From assembly GCF_000382225.1 (NCBI RefSeq), contig NZ_KB907803.1, positions 1-64,000 of the forward strand: DNA of 64,000 nucleotides, written 5' to 3'. Below the pieces are notes generated by a model. The model made no database searches. It had not been told where the DNA came from and was given only the letters and a program-made list of their open reading frames with translations. The translations under genes and the position numbers were made by a program. Origin of the DNA: Hymenobacter aerophilus DSM 13606 (lineage in GTDB: Bacteria; Bacteroidota; Bacteroidia; Cytophagales; Hymenobacteraceae). Position 1 is the first letter of the stretch, and each line of letters opens with the position of its first letter. Shown piece by piece: positions 44,194 through 52,178 of this stretch.

Positions 44194-45745
44194 GATTCCG
44201 GCCGTACTGCTCGTGGCTGCTTACCCAATCGGAGCTGCTGATGGCTGAGCCCAGGCTGAGCTCACCGGCCAGCACCACGCCGGCCACGATTTCGGCGAAC
44301 TTGTTGACCGTGCCGCGGCCCGTGCAGCCCAGCATCCGCAGGTACTCGTTTTGGGTGGCCAGGCCGGTGCCGCCGCCGTGGGTGGCCACAATCAGGCTCG
44401 GGATGGTGATGCTGATGTAGAGGTCTTTTTCGGGCGTGATTTCGGAGTAGAACACGCCCGCTGACGATTCTGAAACGTTAGCCACATCCTGGCCAGTGGC
44501 GATGAACATGGCCGTGATGCCGTTGGCCGAGTGCGCCCCGTTGTTGTTGGCCCCCGACATGAACGCGCCCACGTTGCTCACCTGCCCGTGGTAGGCCAGC
44601 TGCTCGGGCGTTACGCGCATGCGCTGTTGCAGCAGGTTGCGCGGAATGATGGCCTCGGCCACCACGCGCTTGCCCCGGGTACGCATCACGTTGATTTGGG
44701 AGGCCTTTTTGTCGGTGGCGAAGTTGGATTCGAGGTAGAAGTGGCGCACCGGCGCGCCCTGGTAGTTCTCCAGAATCCAGGAGCAGGCGGCGAAAGTGGC
44801 GCGACCCACCATGTTCTGGCCCGCCGCGTCGCCGGTGCTGTAGTTGAAGCGCAGGTAGGCGAACTTATTGCTCAGGTAGGTGTCGATGTATTGCAGCTTG
44901 GCCACGCTGGAGGTGCTTTCGGCCTCGGGCCGGATGCGGCCGATTTCCTCCTCCACCCAGCGCCCAAAGTCGCGGGCCCCGCGGGCATCATCGAACACGA
45001 ACACCGGCGCCCGCTGCATGGCGTCGCCGATAACGGTGCATTTCACGCCACCACTGAGGTTAAGCAGCTGAATGCCGCGGTTGTAGCTGGCCACCAACGT
45101 GCCCTCGGTAGTCGCCAGCGGAATAAGAAAGTCACCCTGGGCGTGCTCGCCGTTTACGTGCAGCGGCCCGGCCAGGCCTACCGGAATCTGGGCAATGCCC
45201 GTGAAGTTTTCGCAGTTGCCCTGCAGCGCGTGGGCATCGAAGGAGTACTGCTTGAGGTGCTCGAACTGCTGGCCCGTGAACTCCTCGGCAAAGTCCTGGC
45301 GCTTCTTGATGGCCTCGTCGGAGTAATCGTCGTGGCTGGAGCGCGGGATGCGGGCGCGGTTGTCGGGCACGAGCGTGATGCTGTCCTCCACTTCCACGTT
45401 CAGGTCGCCAAACGGGTCGGCCGCGAACTGCACCTGGATGGTGTGCAGGCCCTCGGCCAGCTGGCTGGTGGCCAAATAAAACGTGGCCGACTGGCCCACC
45501 GGCAGCGTAAAACCCGCACTGTCGGCGTTGAACACCACGGCCGGCCGCACGTCGCCCTCGCCCAAATCAATGGCAATTTCGCTGACTCCTAGCCGCACAT
45601 CGTCAATCTGCACAAAGTCGATGCGGGTGATGCGCACCGTGTCGAGGCGGTTTTTGATGCTGAAGGCCACGCCCTCGGGCGTGTTGCGCAGGCTGCCGCG
45701 GGTGTAAAGCAGCTTGAGCAGCATGGGGCTGGGCGTGAAAACCAT
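44189..45745 (-). CDS. Hydroxymethylglutaryl-CoA reductase (class I-like) with extra N-terminal domain
   Basis: Encodes 518 residues. The catalytic region (about 140-518) shows the class I motifs ENFTGIAQIPVGLAGPL (catalytic Glu), TTEGTLVASYNRG, SNFATDKKASQINV (catalytic Lys), TGQDVANVSESSAG (catalytic Asp) and the SSHEQY ending (catalytic His), so it should reduce HMG-CoA to mevalonate with NAD(P)H. The first 135 residues are a separate beta-rich domain (VAFSIKNRLDTVRITRIDFV, VEDSITLVPD), looking like an Ig-type sandwich, not the usual membrane or short N-terminus. No other mevalonate gene is near. Confidence 0.92.
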   Translation of the reverse strand: MVFTPSPMLLKLLYTRGSLRNTPEGVAFSIKNRLDTVRITRIDFVQIDDVRLGVSEIAIDLGEGDVRPAVVFNADSAGFTLPVGQSATFYLATSQLAEGLHTIQVQFAADPFGDLNVEVEDSITLVPDNRARIPRSSHDDYSDEAIKKRQDFAEEFTGQQFEHLKQYSFDAHALQGNCENFTGIAQIPVGLAGPLHVNGEHAQGDFLIPLATTEGTLVASYNRGIQLLNLSGGVKCTVIGDAMQRAPVFVFDDARGARDFGRWVEEEIGRIRPEAESTSSVAKLQYIDTYLSNKFAYLRFNYSTGDAAGQNMVGRATFAACSWILENYQGAPVRHFYLESNFATDKKASQINVMRTRGKRVVAEAIIPRNLLQQRMRVTPEQLAYHGQVSNVGAFMSGANNNGAHSANGITAMFIATGQDVANVSESSAGVFYSEITPEKDLYISITIPSLIVATHGGGTGLATQNEYLRMLGCTGRGTVNKFAEIVAGVVLAGELSLGSAISSSDWVSSHEQYGRNR

Positions 45746-45853
45746 AGGGGCGGGCGTTAGGGAGTTGGGATTTGCAAAGGGTAAAGTAGGAATGTTTTCG
45801 GATAGAAGCTGGGCGGTGGGGGGGTAGTAGCAATCCTCTCGTAAATCAGCGCC

Positions 45854-46318
45854 TCAATGGACTCGTTTTTTCGGTCGGTCTTCGCCATCATAAATAAAGG
45901 CTACTGGAATCGTCTGCTTTACCGCCATTGGCCGGCCTCGCGGGTCCAGGGCCGGCGTAAATCGCCCCAGCAGCCCGACGGCTCGCACGGCCGCCGAGTC
46001 GGCGTCGGGCTGCAGGCCCTGCTCTACGGTGGGGTTGCGTACTTGGCCCGTAGCATCAATCGTGAACCGCACGAACACGCGGCCATCTTTTTGTAGTTGG
46101 GGCGGAAAGCGTAGATTCTTGTTAATGTCTCGTAGCATCCCGCCAAAACCACCATTTAGATACACCGGATACTGACAGCTCCAGCAGTGCCACAGCGGGT
46201 CGTAGCCCAGGGGAGGGCCAAATGGCCGTGGCAGCTTCGAACTGTCCGGCGTTACCTGGGCGGCGGCCGTTAAGCCACTCAGCAGTAGTAGGCACAGTAG
46301 TAACAGCCAGTTACGCAT
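45854..46318 (-). CDS. Periplasmic TonB C-terminal-like protein
   Basis: Encodes 154 residues from ATG 46318. The signal peptide is WLLLLCLLLLSGLTAAAQ. The region KDGRVFVRFTIDATGQVRNPTVEQGLQPDADSAAVR resembles a TonB C-terminal domain (G.v.v.f.id..G.v....v..g......d..a...). There is no N-terminal TM plus Pro-rich spanner, so it is not a canonical TonB. One base separates it from the next gene upstream, which has the same domain, so the two are an operon. Function unknown. Confidence 0.75.
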   Translation of the reverse strand: MRNWLLLLCLLLLSGLTAAAQVTPDSSKLPRPFGPPLGYDPLWHCWSCQYPVYLNGGFGGMLRDINKNLRFPPQLQKDGRVFVRFTIDATGQVRNPTVEQGLQPDADSAAVRAVGLLGRFTPALDPRGRPMAVKQTIPVAFIYDGEDRPKKRVH

Positions 46319-46319
46319 C

Positions 46320-46802
46320 TTACTCGGCGCTGAAGGTGATGGGAATGATATAACTAACCGCATCGGCCTTGCCTCTACGGCCGGTTAGCACAAAATGCCC
46401 GCTTAACAATCCGGCCAGTCGGAGCGCCTCCGCGTCGGCCAGCGGATGCAGGCTTTTCAGCACAGTGGAACTACTGATTTTTCCATCCTCCTCGACCATT
46501 ACCCGAACATAAACCTTTCCTGTAATGGAAAGAGGCAGTCCTTCGGGCCATTGCGCATACCGGCTCAGAAATGCTATTAAACTGTCGTTGCCGCCTTTAA
46601 AAGCCGGTGTTCCCGCGCCGGGCCCGAAACAGTCGATAGGAATAAGTTTTGGAGGTGGTTTAATTTTCTGCGCACTAACACTCTGCGAATCGGCAGTTTC
46701 AATTGCCATTCGGGGTAGCTGAATGGATGGGTCAGCAGTTGGTGGATCTTCTCCACGGCCACAACCCAGCAGCAACAGGCACAGCAGAAACCGGGCAGTC
46801 AT
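46320..46802 (-). CDS. TonB C-terminal-like lipoprotein
   Basis: Encodes 160 residues from ATG 46802. The lipobox LLLLGC gives a lipidated Cys at residue 13. The C-terminal 80 residues (ITGKVYVRVMVEEDGKISSS, ADAEALRLAGLL) are a TonB-C-type fold parallel to that of the neighbour. It overlaps no other gene and ends one base before the start of the downstream TonB-C-like gene. It may be a tandem duplicate that diverged. Confidence 0.75.
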   Translation of the reverse strand: MTARFLLCLLLLGCGRGEDPPTADPSIQLPRMAIETADSQSVSAQKIKPPPKLIPIDCFGPGAGTPAFKGGNDSLIAFLSRYAQWPEGLPLSITGKVYVRVMVEEDGKISSSTVLKSLHPLADAEALRLAGLLSGHFVLTGRRGKADAVSYIIPITFSAE

Positions 46803-46961
46803 AGCTATTCGGTGGTGAAGGTGATGGAAACGCACAAGAGCTGCAGACCTGGCCGGCGAGTTGCCGGCCGAGCCTGCAGCTACCGTTCAGCAACTCGCAG
46901 GCCGCAGCAAGCCGATGTTAATACAACGCCGCGCTACTGCCCAACCGGCTGTCCGCGCCCG

Positions 46962-47762
46962 CTACTTATCCGCCGTCGGCTCGGTGTCTTCCCAGAACTC
47001 GCGGCCCTCGGTGTCGATGTAGCCGACTGCGCCCGAGGGCGTTTGCACCCGGGCGACGCCGCCGAAGAAGGGTGCCGCCCGCAGGTAGCGCGGCTCGATG
47101 AGGCGGCGACCTTCGGGACCGAGGTAGCCCCAGCGGCCGTTGTGGCGCACGGCCGGCAACAACGGGCTGCCGCCGCGGCGCACCGAATCATACTGCACGG
47201 GCTGCACCAGCTTGCCCCGGCTGTCGAGCACTCCCCATTTTTCGCCCTGGCGCACCAGCAGCAGGCCGTTGTAGTTGTCCTTGATTTCGTCGTAGATGGC
47301 TGGAATGCGGGCCGTGCCTACGGTGAAGCGGAAGCCCACCTTGCCGTCGGGGCCGCGCACCAGGTCGCCCTGCTCAAGCGGGTCTTCGTCGGCTGGGTCG
47401 GCTACTTCGGCGGGCGGAAGGCGGCGGCCGGCAGGGTCGATGGCGAAGGTTTCACCGTTGAGCTCAACCAGCGCCTGGTTGCTTTGGAAGTTGCCAGCCC
47501 GCGTGTACTGCACCGGCGTTACGGGGTTGCCGGCCCCATCAATGTAGCCGTACAGACTGCCCACCCGCACCCAGGCCAGCTCGTCGGCGAACGGGCCCGC
47601 CTCGTCGTAGCGGGCGGGTAGCACCAGCCGGCCCCGGCGGTCGGCGTAGCCCCACTGGCGGCCCTGCCGGAAGGGCACCAGCCGGGCTTCGGCCGCCTGC
47701 GCCCAGGCGGAAAGCGGCAACAGCAGCACCGATAGCAACAGTAAAAGCGGCACTCGTGTCAT
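46962..47762 (-). CDS. Secreted WG-repeat protein
   Basis: Encodes 266 residues. The signal peptide is LLLLLSVLLLPLSAWAQ. It has several WG-type repeats (QGRQWGYADRRGRLVLPARY, LYGYIDGAGNPVTPVQY, KWGVLDSRGKLVQPVQY, RWGYLGPEGRRLIEPRY), the beta hairpin unit seen in Bacteroidota periplasmic or exported proteins. The role is probably protein binding or surface related. It is in the same direction as the TonB-like pair, 159 bp upstream of it, with a small GC hairpin in the gap (about 46838-46880). Confidence 0.85.
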   Translation of the reverse strand: MTRVPLLLLLSVLLLPLSAWAQAAEARLVPFRQGRQWGYADRRGRLVLPARYDEAGPFADELAWVRVGSLYGYIDGAGNPVTPVQYTRAGNFQSNQALVELNGETFAIDPAGRRLPPAEVADPADEDPLEQGDLVRGPDGKVGFRFTVGTARIPAIYDEIKDNYNGLLLVRQGEKWGVLDSRGKLVQPVQYDSVRRGGSPLLPAVRHNGRWGYLGPEGRRLIEPRYLRAAPFFGGVARVQTPSGAVGYIDTEGREFWEDTEPTADK

Positions 47763-47950
47763 GCAAAGAAAAACAGATGGGCAGGCCGAAGCCCTGCCCG
47801 GCTAAGATAGGCACTTTGCCTAAACCAATGGCCGGCCAATTGGTTGATTCACGCGCTCTTCATGCGGCCGCGGCCAGCTTGCTGGTTCGTGGGGCTCCAC
47901 AGTAGCCCAGCCGGGGTGCTAGGCCACGCCAATTTACCCGCCGCGTGGCG

Positions 47951-47958
47951 TACCTTTG
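47951..47958 (+). promoter_or_regulatory. -7 box of the phytanoyl-CoA dioxygenase-like gene
   Basis: TACCTTTG matches TAnnTTTG and is 39 bases before ATG 47998. No clear -33 partner. The rest of 47763-47997 shows no gene. Confidence 0.5.
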
Positions 47959-47997
47959 CGGCCGCTTAACCGGGCGGATATCCATTCGCTTTACCCT

Positions 47998-48813
47998 ATG
48001 CCTTTATCTGTTCCATACCCGCGTTTCACGCTGGCCGATGCGCTGACACCGGAGCAGCTGGCGTTTTTTCAAGAACACGGCTTCCTGCATTTCCGCGGCT
48101 TCGTGGGGCCCGATACCGTGGCCGAGCTGCTGCGTGCCTCCGAGCAGGTGCAGCAGCGCTGGCTGGCCGACGACGTGAAGAAGGTCAACGGCGTGCCCAT
48201 CAAGTACGGCCGCGATGTGGATGGCGCGCCCATTGTGCAGCGCTTCGCCTTCGCCTCGCACCACAGCCCCGTGCTGCACGAGTTTCTGCAGGACCCGCGC
48301 TTTACGGCCCTGTTCCCTTTGCTGGAGGCCCCCGGCGGCCGGGTGGGCGAAAACGAGAAGGACGGCCTCGTTATCAACCACTACGTGAACGTAACGGGCT
48401 CGGAATTTTCGCAGATGGGCTGGCACACTGACTCGCTGCGCGACGTGTTCTACGGCAAGAAAATTGGGCCGATGCTGAACGTGGGCGTGCACCTCGACGG
48501 TACGCCGGCCACCAACGGCGGCCTGCGCGTGCTGGCCGGCACCCACCGCCAAAGCCTGCGCGACATCCTGTTCCGCAAGAAATACTACAAAGACGTAGGC
48601 CCTGACCCCGACGAAATCGTCATCGAAACCGAGCCCGGTGACCTGACCGTGCACGACGGCCGCATGTGGCACCGCGTGGCCCGCTCGCCGCTGGTGGGCG
48701 AAGTGTCGCGCCGCCGCGTGATGTACGTGCCCATTCTGGCCGGCAAATACGAGCCCAAGCACGACAACAGCCCCACGCCCTTCTACCTGCGCTTTCTGCA
48801 CCTGGTGAAATAG
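47998..48813 (+). CDS. Phytanoyl-CoA dioxygenase-family 2-oxoglutarate/Fe(II) oxygenase
   Basis: Encodes 271 residues from ATG 47998. LTPEQLAFFQEHGFLHFRGFV is the usual N-terminus of the PhyH family. The iron site is WHTDSL (His-x-Asp) and the distal His in VHDGRMWHRVA, with the co-substrate Arg in SRRRVMYVP. It hydroxylates a substrate using 2-oxoglutarate and O2; the substrate cannot be told from sequence. It is followed by GGTGA-type repeats and an SDR. Confidence 0.88.
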   Translation: MPLSVPYPRFTLADALTPEQLAFFQEHGFLHFRGFVGPDTVAELLRASEQVQQRWLADDVKKVNGVPIKYGRDVDGAPIVQRFAFASHHSPVLHEFLQDPRFTALFPLLEAPGGRVGENEKDGLVINHYVNVTGSEFSQMGWHTDSLRDVFYGKKIGPMLNVGVHLDGTPATNGGLRVLAGTHRQSLRDILFRKKYYKDVGPDPDEIVIETEPGDLTVHDGRMWHRVARSPLVGEVSRRRVMYVPILAGKYEPKHDNSPTPFYLRFLHLVK

Positions 48814-48814
48814 T

Positions 48815-48953
48815 TAGCGGTGAAATAGTGAGATGGTGAAATGGTGAGTTGCTGTTCAACGGCTCTGATTGCGCCATTTGCACTCCTTACGCCGTTGCTG
48901 CCCCGCGCCGCCCGAACATCAAACTCACCATCTCACTATTTCACCATCTCACC
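48815..48953. repeat. GGTGA-type inverted repeat before SDR gene
   Basis: GCGGTGAAATAGTGAGATGG (from 48817) through GAGTTGCTG faces AACTCACCATCTCACTATTTCACC (48922-48953). It directly precedes the TTG start of the SDR at 48954, so the mRNA could form a long hairpin at the initiation region. Confidence 0.8.
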
Positions 48954-49739
48954 TTGAAAACTGCCCTTATCACCGGTGGCTCGCGCGGCATTGGCCGGGC
49001 CCTGGCCCTGGAGCTGGCCCGCCGCGGCTACGACCTGCTGCTCACGGCCCGCTCCGAATCTGACCTGGAGCAGGTAGCCGCCGAAGCCCGCCAGCTCGGC
49101 CGCGAGGCCCGCGTGCTGGCCCTCGATCTGGCCGCGCCCAACGCCGACGAAGACCTGGCCGCCTGGGCGCTGGCCCAGCCCGGCGAGCTGACGGTGCTGG
49201 TCAACAATGTAGGCTACGGTATCTGGGGCCGCTTCGAGGAGCTGCCGCTGGGCAACCAGCTGAACATGCTGCACCTGAATATGCAGCTGCCGGTGGCCCT
49301 CACGCACCGGCTGCTGCCCGCGCTGCACCGCGCTCCGAAGGCCTACATTCTTAACGTGGCCAGCACCGCCGCCTACCAGGCCGTGCCCACGTTCAGCCTG
49401 TATGCGGCCAGCAAGACGTTTCTGCTCAGCTTCAGCCGCGGCCTGCGCTACGAGCTGCGCGACTCGGGCGTGTCGGTCTGCTGCCTCAGCCCCGGCTCCA
49501 CCGACACCAGCTTCACCGACCGGGCCGGTATGAGCGCCGAGCTGCAATCCAAGGCCAACCGGGTTTCCATGCTGCCCGAGCCGGTGGCGCAGGCCGGCAT
49601 CCGGGCCCTGCTGGCCGGCGAGGCCGAAGTCATTCCGGGTGCCCTCAATAGCCTGTCGGCCACGCTCACCCGCTTCGTGCCCAAAAGTCTCACCGAGCGC
49701 ATCGCGGCGGGTATCTACGAGACGAAAGGGGAGAAGTGA
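48954..49739 (+). CDS. Short-chain dehydrogenase/reductase
   Basis: Encodes 261 residues from TTG 48954 (LKTALITGGSRGIGRAL); longer frames upstream run into the repeat arm. The NAD(P) motif TGGSRGIG, the NNVGYG block and the catalytic Ser in NVASTAAYQAVP with Tyr-x-x-x-Lys in YAASKTFLLSF mark a classical SDR. The substrate is unknown. Its start lies against a repeat arm, unusual for translation. Confidence 0.85.
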   Translation: MKTALITGGSRGIGRALALELARRGYDLLLTARSESDLEQVAAEARQLGREARVLALDLAAPNADEDLAAWALAQPGELTVLVNNVGYGIWGRFEELPLGNQLNMLHLNMQLPVALTHRLLPALHRAPKAYILNVASTAAYQAVPTFSLYAASKTFLLSFSRGLRYELRDSGVSVCCLSPGSTDTSFTDRAGMSAELQSKANRVSMLPEPVAQAGIRALLAGEAEVIPGALNSLSATLTRFVPKSLTERIAAGIYETKGEK

Positions 49740-49763
49740 GAAATGAGAGCTTAGAACCGAGAG

Positions 49764-49900
49764 CTTAGCGCTTTGAAAGCACGGTCATTCTGAGCGCAGC
49801 GAAGAATCTCGCGTGCCAAAGTAATCCCTGATGATAGGTATACTACTGCACGCGAGATTCTTCGCTGCGCTCTGAATGACGGTGCTTTCTAAGCGCTAAG
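49764..49900. repeat. Family A palindrome (53-bp arms) overlapping PAP2 3' end
   Basis: Arms 49764-49816 and 49848-49900 pair with three mismatches (core CATTCTGAGCGCAGCGAAGA). The right arm contains the last codons (K-W-L-S-A-stop) of the convergent PAP2 gene. Confidence 0.9.
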
Positions 49901-50575
49901 CCACTTACTGCCCCACCAAGCGAGCCAGACGAACAGCGGGGCGGCCAGCACGTCGTAGGTGTAGTGGGCGTGCTGCACCAGCACCAGCGCGGCCACGGCT
50001 ACGGTGCCGAGCAGCAGCAGCCCGCGCCGCCAGCCGGGCGGTACGGCCAGTGCTAGTAGTAGCAGCGTGGCGGTGTGGCCCGAGAAAAACAGGTCTTTGG
50101 TAATGGGGGCGAGGGCGGCGTAGAAGAGCGCGTCCACCAGCGGGTCGCGTAGTAGCACCAGGCCCGGCGGCGGCTCCAGCGGCAGCAGGGCCAGCGTGGC
50201 GCAACGCAGCAGATGCAGCAGCAGGTAGGCCCAAAGCGCCCGCAGCAGCCGCGCCGGCCGCGGCAGCAGCGTGGCCACACCCAGCGCGATGCCCGCATAA
50301 ATCACCGCAAATGTGGCCCCCGAAACATCGTGGGCGGGCAGCCAGGCCAGCAGCGGGTCGGGCAGATGGTAGCCGGGGCGGGCCTGCACCCAGGCAAAAA
50401 AGCGCGGCAGCTGGCTGGCCAGCGCCAGCAATAGCGCCAGCACCAGCCCCAGCCGCGCCAGGAAGGCCGGCCGCCGCCAGGCGGCCGGCCAGGTAAGCGG
50501 CAGGGCCGTGGGGCGGGCCAGCGGCCTGGCGGCTGGATTGGGGGCCGGGTCGCCGGGAAAATCGTGGGAAAGCAT
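49889..50575 (-). CDS. PAP2-family membrane phosphatase-like protein (sphingomyelin synthase-like C domain)
   Basis: Encodes 228 residues from ATG 50575; TTG 50584 is less likely because it overlaps the -7 box. There are about six TM segments. Conserved catalytic parts are TKDLFFSGHTATLLLL (histidine) and HAHYTYDVLAAP (HxxYTxDV), the PAP2_C/sphingomyelin synthase-like arrangement. It probably dephosphorylates or transfers a phosphate-containing lipid head group. The final codons and stop (WLSA) lie in a family A repeat arm, so the natural C-terminus may have been longer. Confidence 0.85.
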   Translation of the reverse strand: MLSHDFPGDPAPNPAARPLARPTALPLTWPAAWRRPAFLARLGLVLALLLALASQLPRFFAWVQARPGYHLPDPLLAWLPAHDVSGATFAVIYAGIALGVATLLPRPARLLRALWAYLLLHLLRCATLALLPLEPPPGLVLLRDPLVDALFYAALAPITKDLFFSGHTATLLLLALAVPPGWRRGLLLLGTVAVAALVLVQHAHYTYDVLAAPLFVWLAWWGSKWLSA

Positions 50576-50581
50576 AGCGGG

Positions 50582-50589
50582 CAAAAGTA
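50582..50589 (-). promoter_or_regulatory. PAP2 -7 box, leaderless arrangement
   Basis: TACTTTTG on the minus strand (50589-50582) is followed by six bases and the ATG at 50575, predicting a leaderless or nearly leaderless mRNA. Confidence 0.55.
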
Positions 50590-50711
50590 GCGCAAAGCAG
50601 CCAGCGTGCCGTTGGTGCGTCTGGTAGTTGCGGGTGCCGCTTCGGGCGGTGTATATTGGCCGGAGCGGCCCGCTGTCCGGCTGCTACTGGCCCTTGCTTA
50701 TTCTGCTGCCC

Positions 50712-52040
50712 ATGAAGAACTGCTACCCCCTGGCCGCCGCGCTGGCCCTCACGCTTTGGGCCGCCGGCCCGGCCTGCGCTCAAAAACGCAAGCCGGCCGC
50801 CTCCGCCGACCTAACGGCCCGCGTGGCCCAACTGGCCGAGCAGCAAAAGGCCCAGGTAATTGCCTGGCGGCGCGACCTGCACGAGCACCCCGAGCTGGGT
50901 AACCAGGAAACCCGCACCGCCGCCCTCGTGGCCGACCACCTGCGGAAGCTGGGTTTGGAGGTACAAACCGGCGTGGCCCGTACCGGCGTAGTGGCCCTGC
51001 TACGCGGTGGCCGCCCCGGCCCGGTAGTAGCCCTGCGCGCCGATATGGACGCGCTGCCCGTCACCGAAACCACCGGCCTGCCCTTCGCCTCCAAAGTGCG
51101 CACCGACTACAACGGCCAGCCGGTGGGCGTAATGCACGCCTGTGGCCACGACACCCACGTGGCCATGCTGCTGGGCGCGGCCGAAGTGCTGGTGAAAATG
51201 AAAAAGGACCTGCCCGGCACCGTCAAGTTCATCTTCCAGCCCGCCGAGGAAGGCTCGCTGCCGGGCATGGAGGGCGGCGCCCGGCTCATGGTGAAGGAAG
51301 GCGTACTCGAAAACCCCAAAGTCGATGCCGTGTTTGGCCTCCACATTCAGGCCCAGACCGAGGTGGGCCGCCTGAGCTACCGGCCGGGCGGCGAAATGGC
51401 GTCGTCCGATGTGTTCAGCATCAAAGTGAAAGGCAAATCGGCCCACGGCGCCTACCCCTGGCTGGCCATCGACCCGGTGGTAACGGCCGCCCAGATTATT
51501 CTGGGGCTGCAAACCATCGTCAGCCGCCAGGCCGAGCTGACCGAGGACGCCGTGGTGCTGACCGTGGGCATGGTGCACGGCGGCGTGCGCCACAACATCA
51601 TCCCCGAGCAGGTGGAGCTGACCGGCACCATCCGCTGCCTCAACAAGCAGATGCAGCAGAAAGTGTGGGCCGCCGTGCGGCGCACGGCCACCGGCATTGC
51701 CGAAAGCGCCGGCGCCACCGCCGAGGTCGACATCACGCCCTACGCCCCCGTTACCTACAACGACCCGGCCCTGACCGCCCGCATGGTGCCCAGCCTGGAG
51801 CGCGCCGCCGGCCCGGCCAACGTAATGGTGCAAAAAGCCGTAACCGGGGCCGAGGACTTCGCTTTCTACCAGGAAAAAGTACCCGGCCTGTTCGTGTTCG
51901 TGGGGGGCATGGCCAAGGGCACGAACCCCGCCACCACCGCCCCGCACCACACCGCCGGCTTCTTCATCGACGAAAGCGGCCTGACGCTGGGCGTGCGCAC
52001 CCTGGCCACCCTGGCCCTCGATTACCTCAATGGAAAGTGA
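50712..52040 (+). CDS. Secreted M20 amidohydrolase (IAA-amino acid hydrolase/carboxypeptidase-like)
   Basis: Encodes 442 residues from ATG 50712. The signal peptide ends AAGPACAQ. The metal ligands are in HACGHDTHVAMLL, QPAEEGSLPGMEGGARLM and FGLHIQAQT, with the regular M20D ending TAEDFAFYQEKVPGLFVFVG-type block (GAEDFAFYQE, GLFVFVGG). The dimerisation domain is about residues 240-360. It hydrolyses amide-linked amino acids or N-acyl peptides. It is followed by AGCT-type repeats. Confidence 0.93.
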   Translation: MKNCYPLAAALALTLWAAGPACAQKRKPAASADLTARVAQLAEQQKAQVIAWRRDLHEHPELGNQETRTAALVADHLRKLGLEVQTGVARTGVVALLRGGRPGPVVALRADMDALPVTETTGLPFASKVRTDYNGQPVGVMHACGHDTHVAMLLGAAEVLVKMKKDLPGTVKFIFQPAEEGSLPGMEGGARLMVKEGVLENPKVDAVFGLHIQAQTEVGRLSYRPGGEMASSDVFSIKVKGKSAHGAYPWLAIDPVVTAAQIILGLQTIVSRQAELTEDAVVLTVGMVHGGVRHNIIPEQVELTGTIRCLNKQMQQKVWAAVRRTATGIAESAGATAEVDITPYAPVTYNDPALTARMVPSLERAAGPANVMVQKAVTGAEDFAFYQEKVPGLFVFVGGMAKGTNPATTAPHHTAGFFIDESGLTLGVRTLATLALDYLNGK

Positions 52041-52178
52041 TTTTTGAGCTGTTAGCTGACAGCTGGTAGCTGTTAGCTTTGGGGCCGGGAAACCGCTTGC
52101 GGGTCCAGCCACCATTGGGTAGCGCCAGTCTCCGAAACGAATCTGCGTAATCAGCGCAAAAATCTGCGAAAATCTGTG
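52041..52178. repeat. AGCT-type units and AATCTGCG units before ATP-grasp gene
   Basis: GAGCTGTTAGCTGACAGC units occupy 52045-52080. At 52138-52178 an AATCTGCGnAA unit repeats three times (AATCTGCGTAATCAGCGCAA). No gene is supported. Confidence 0.6.
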
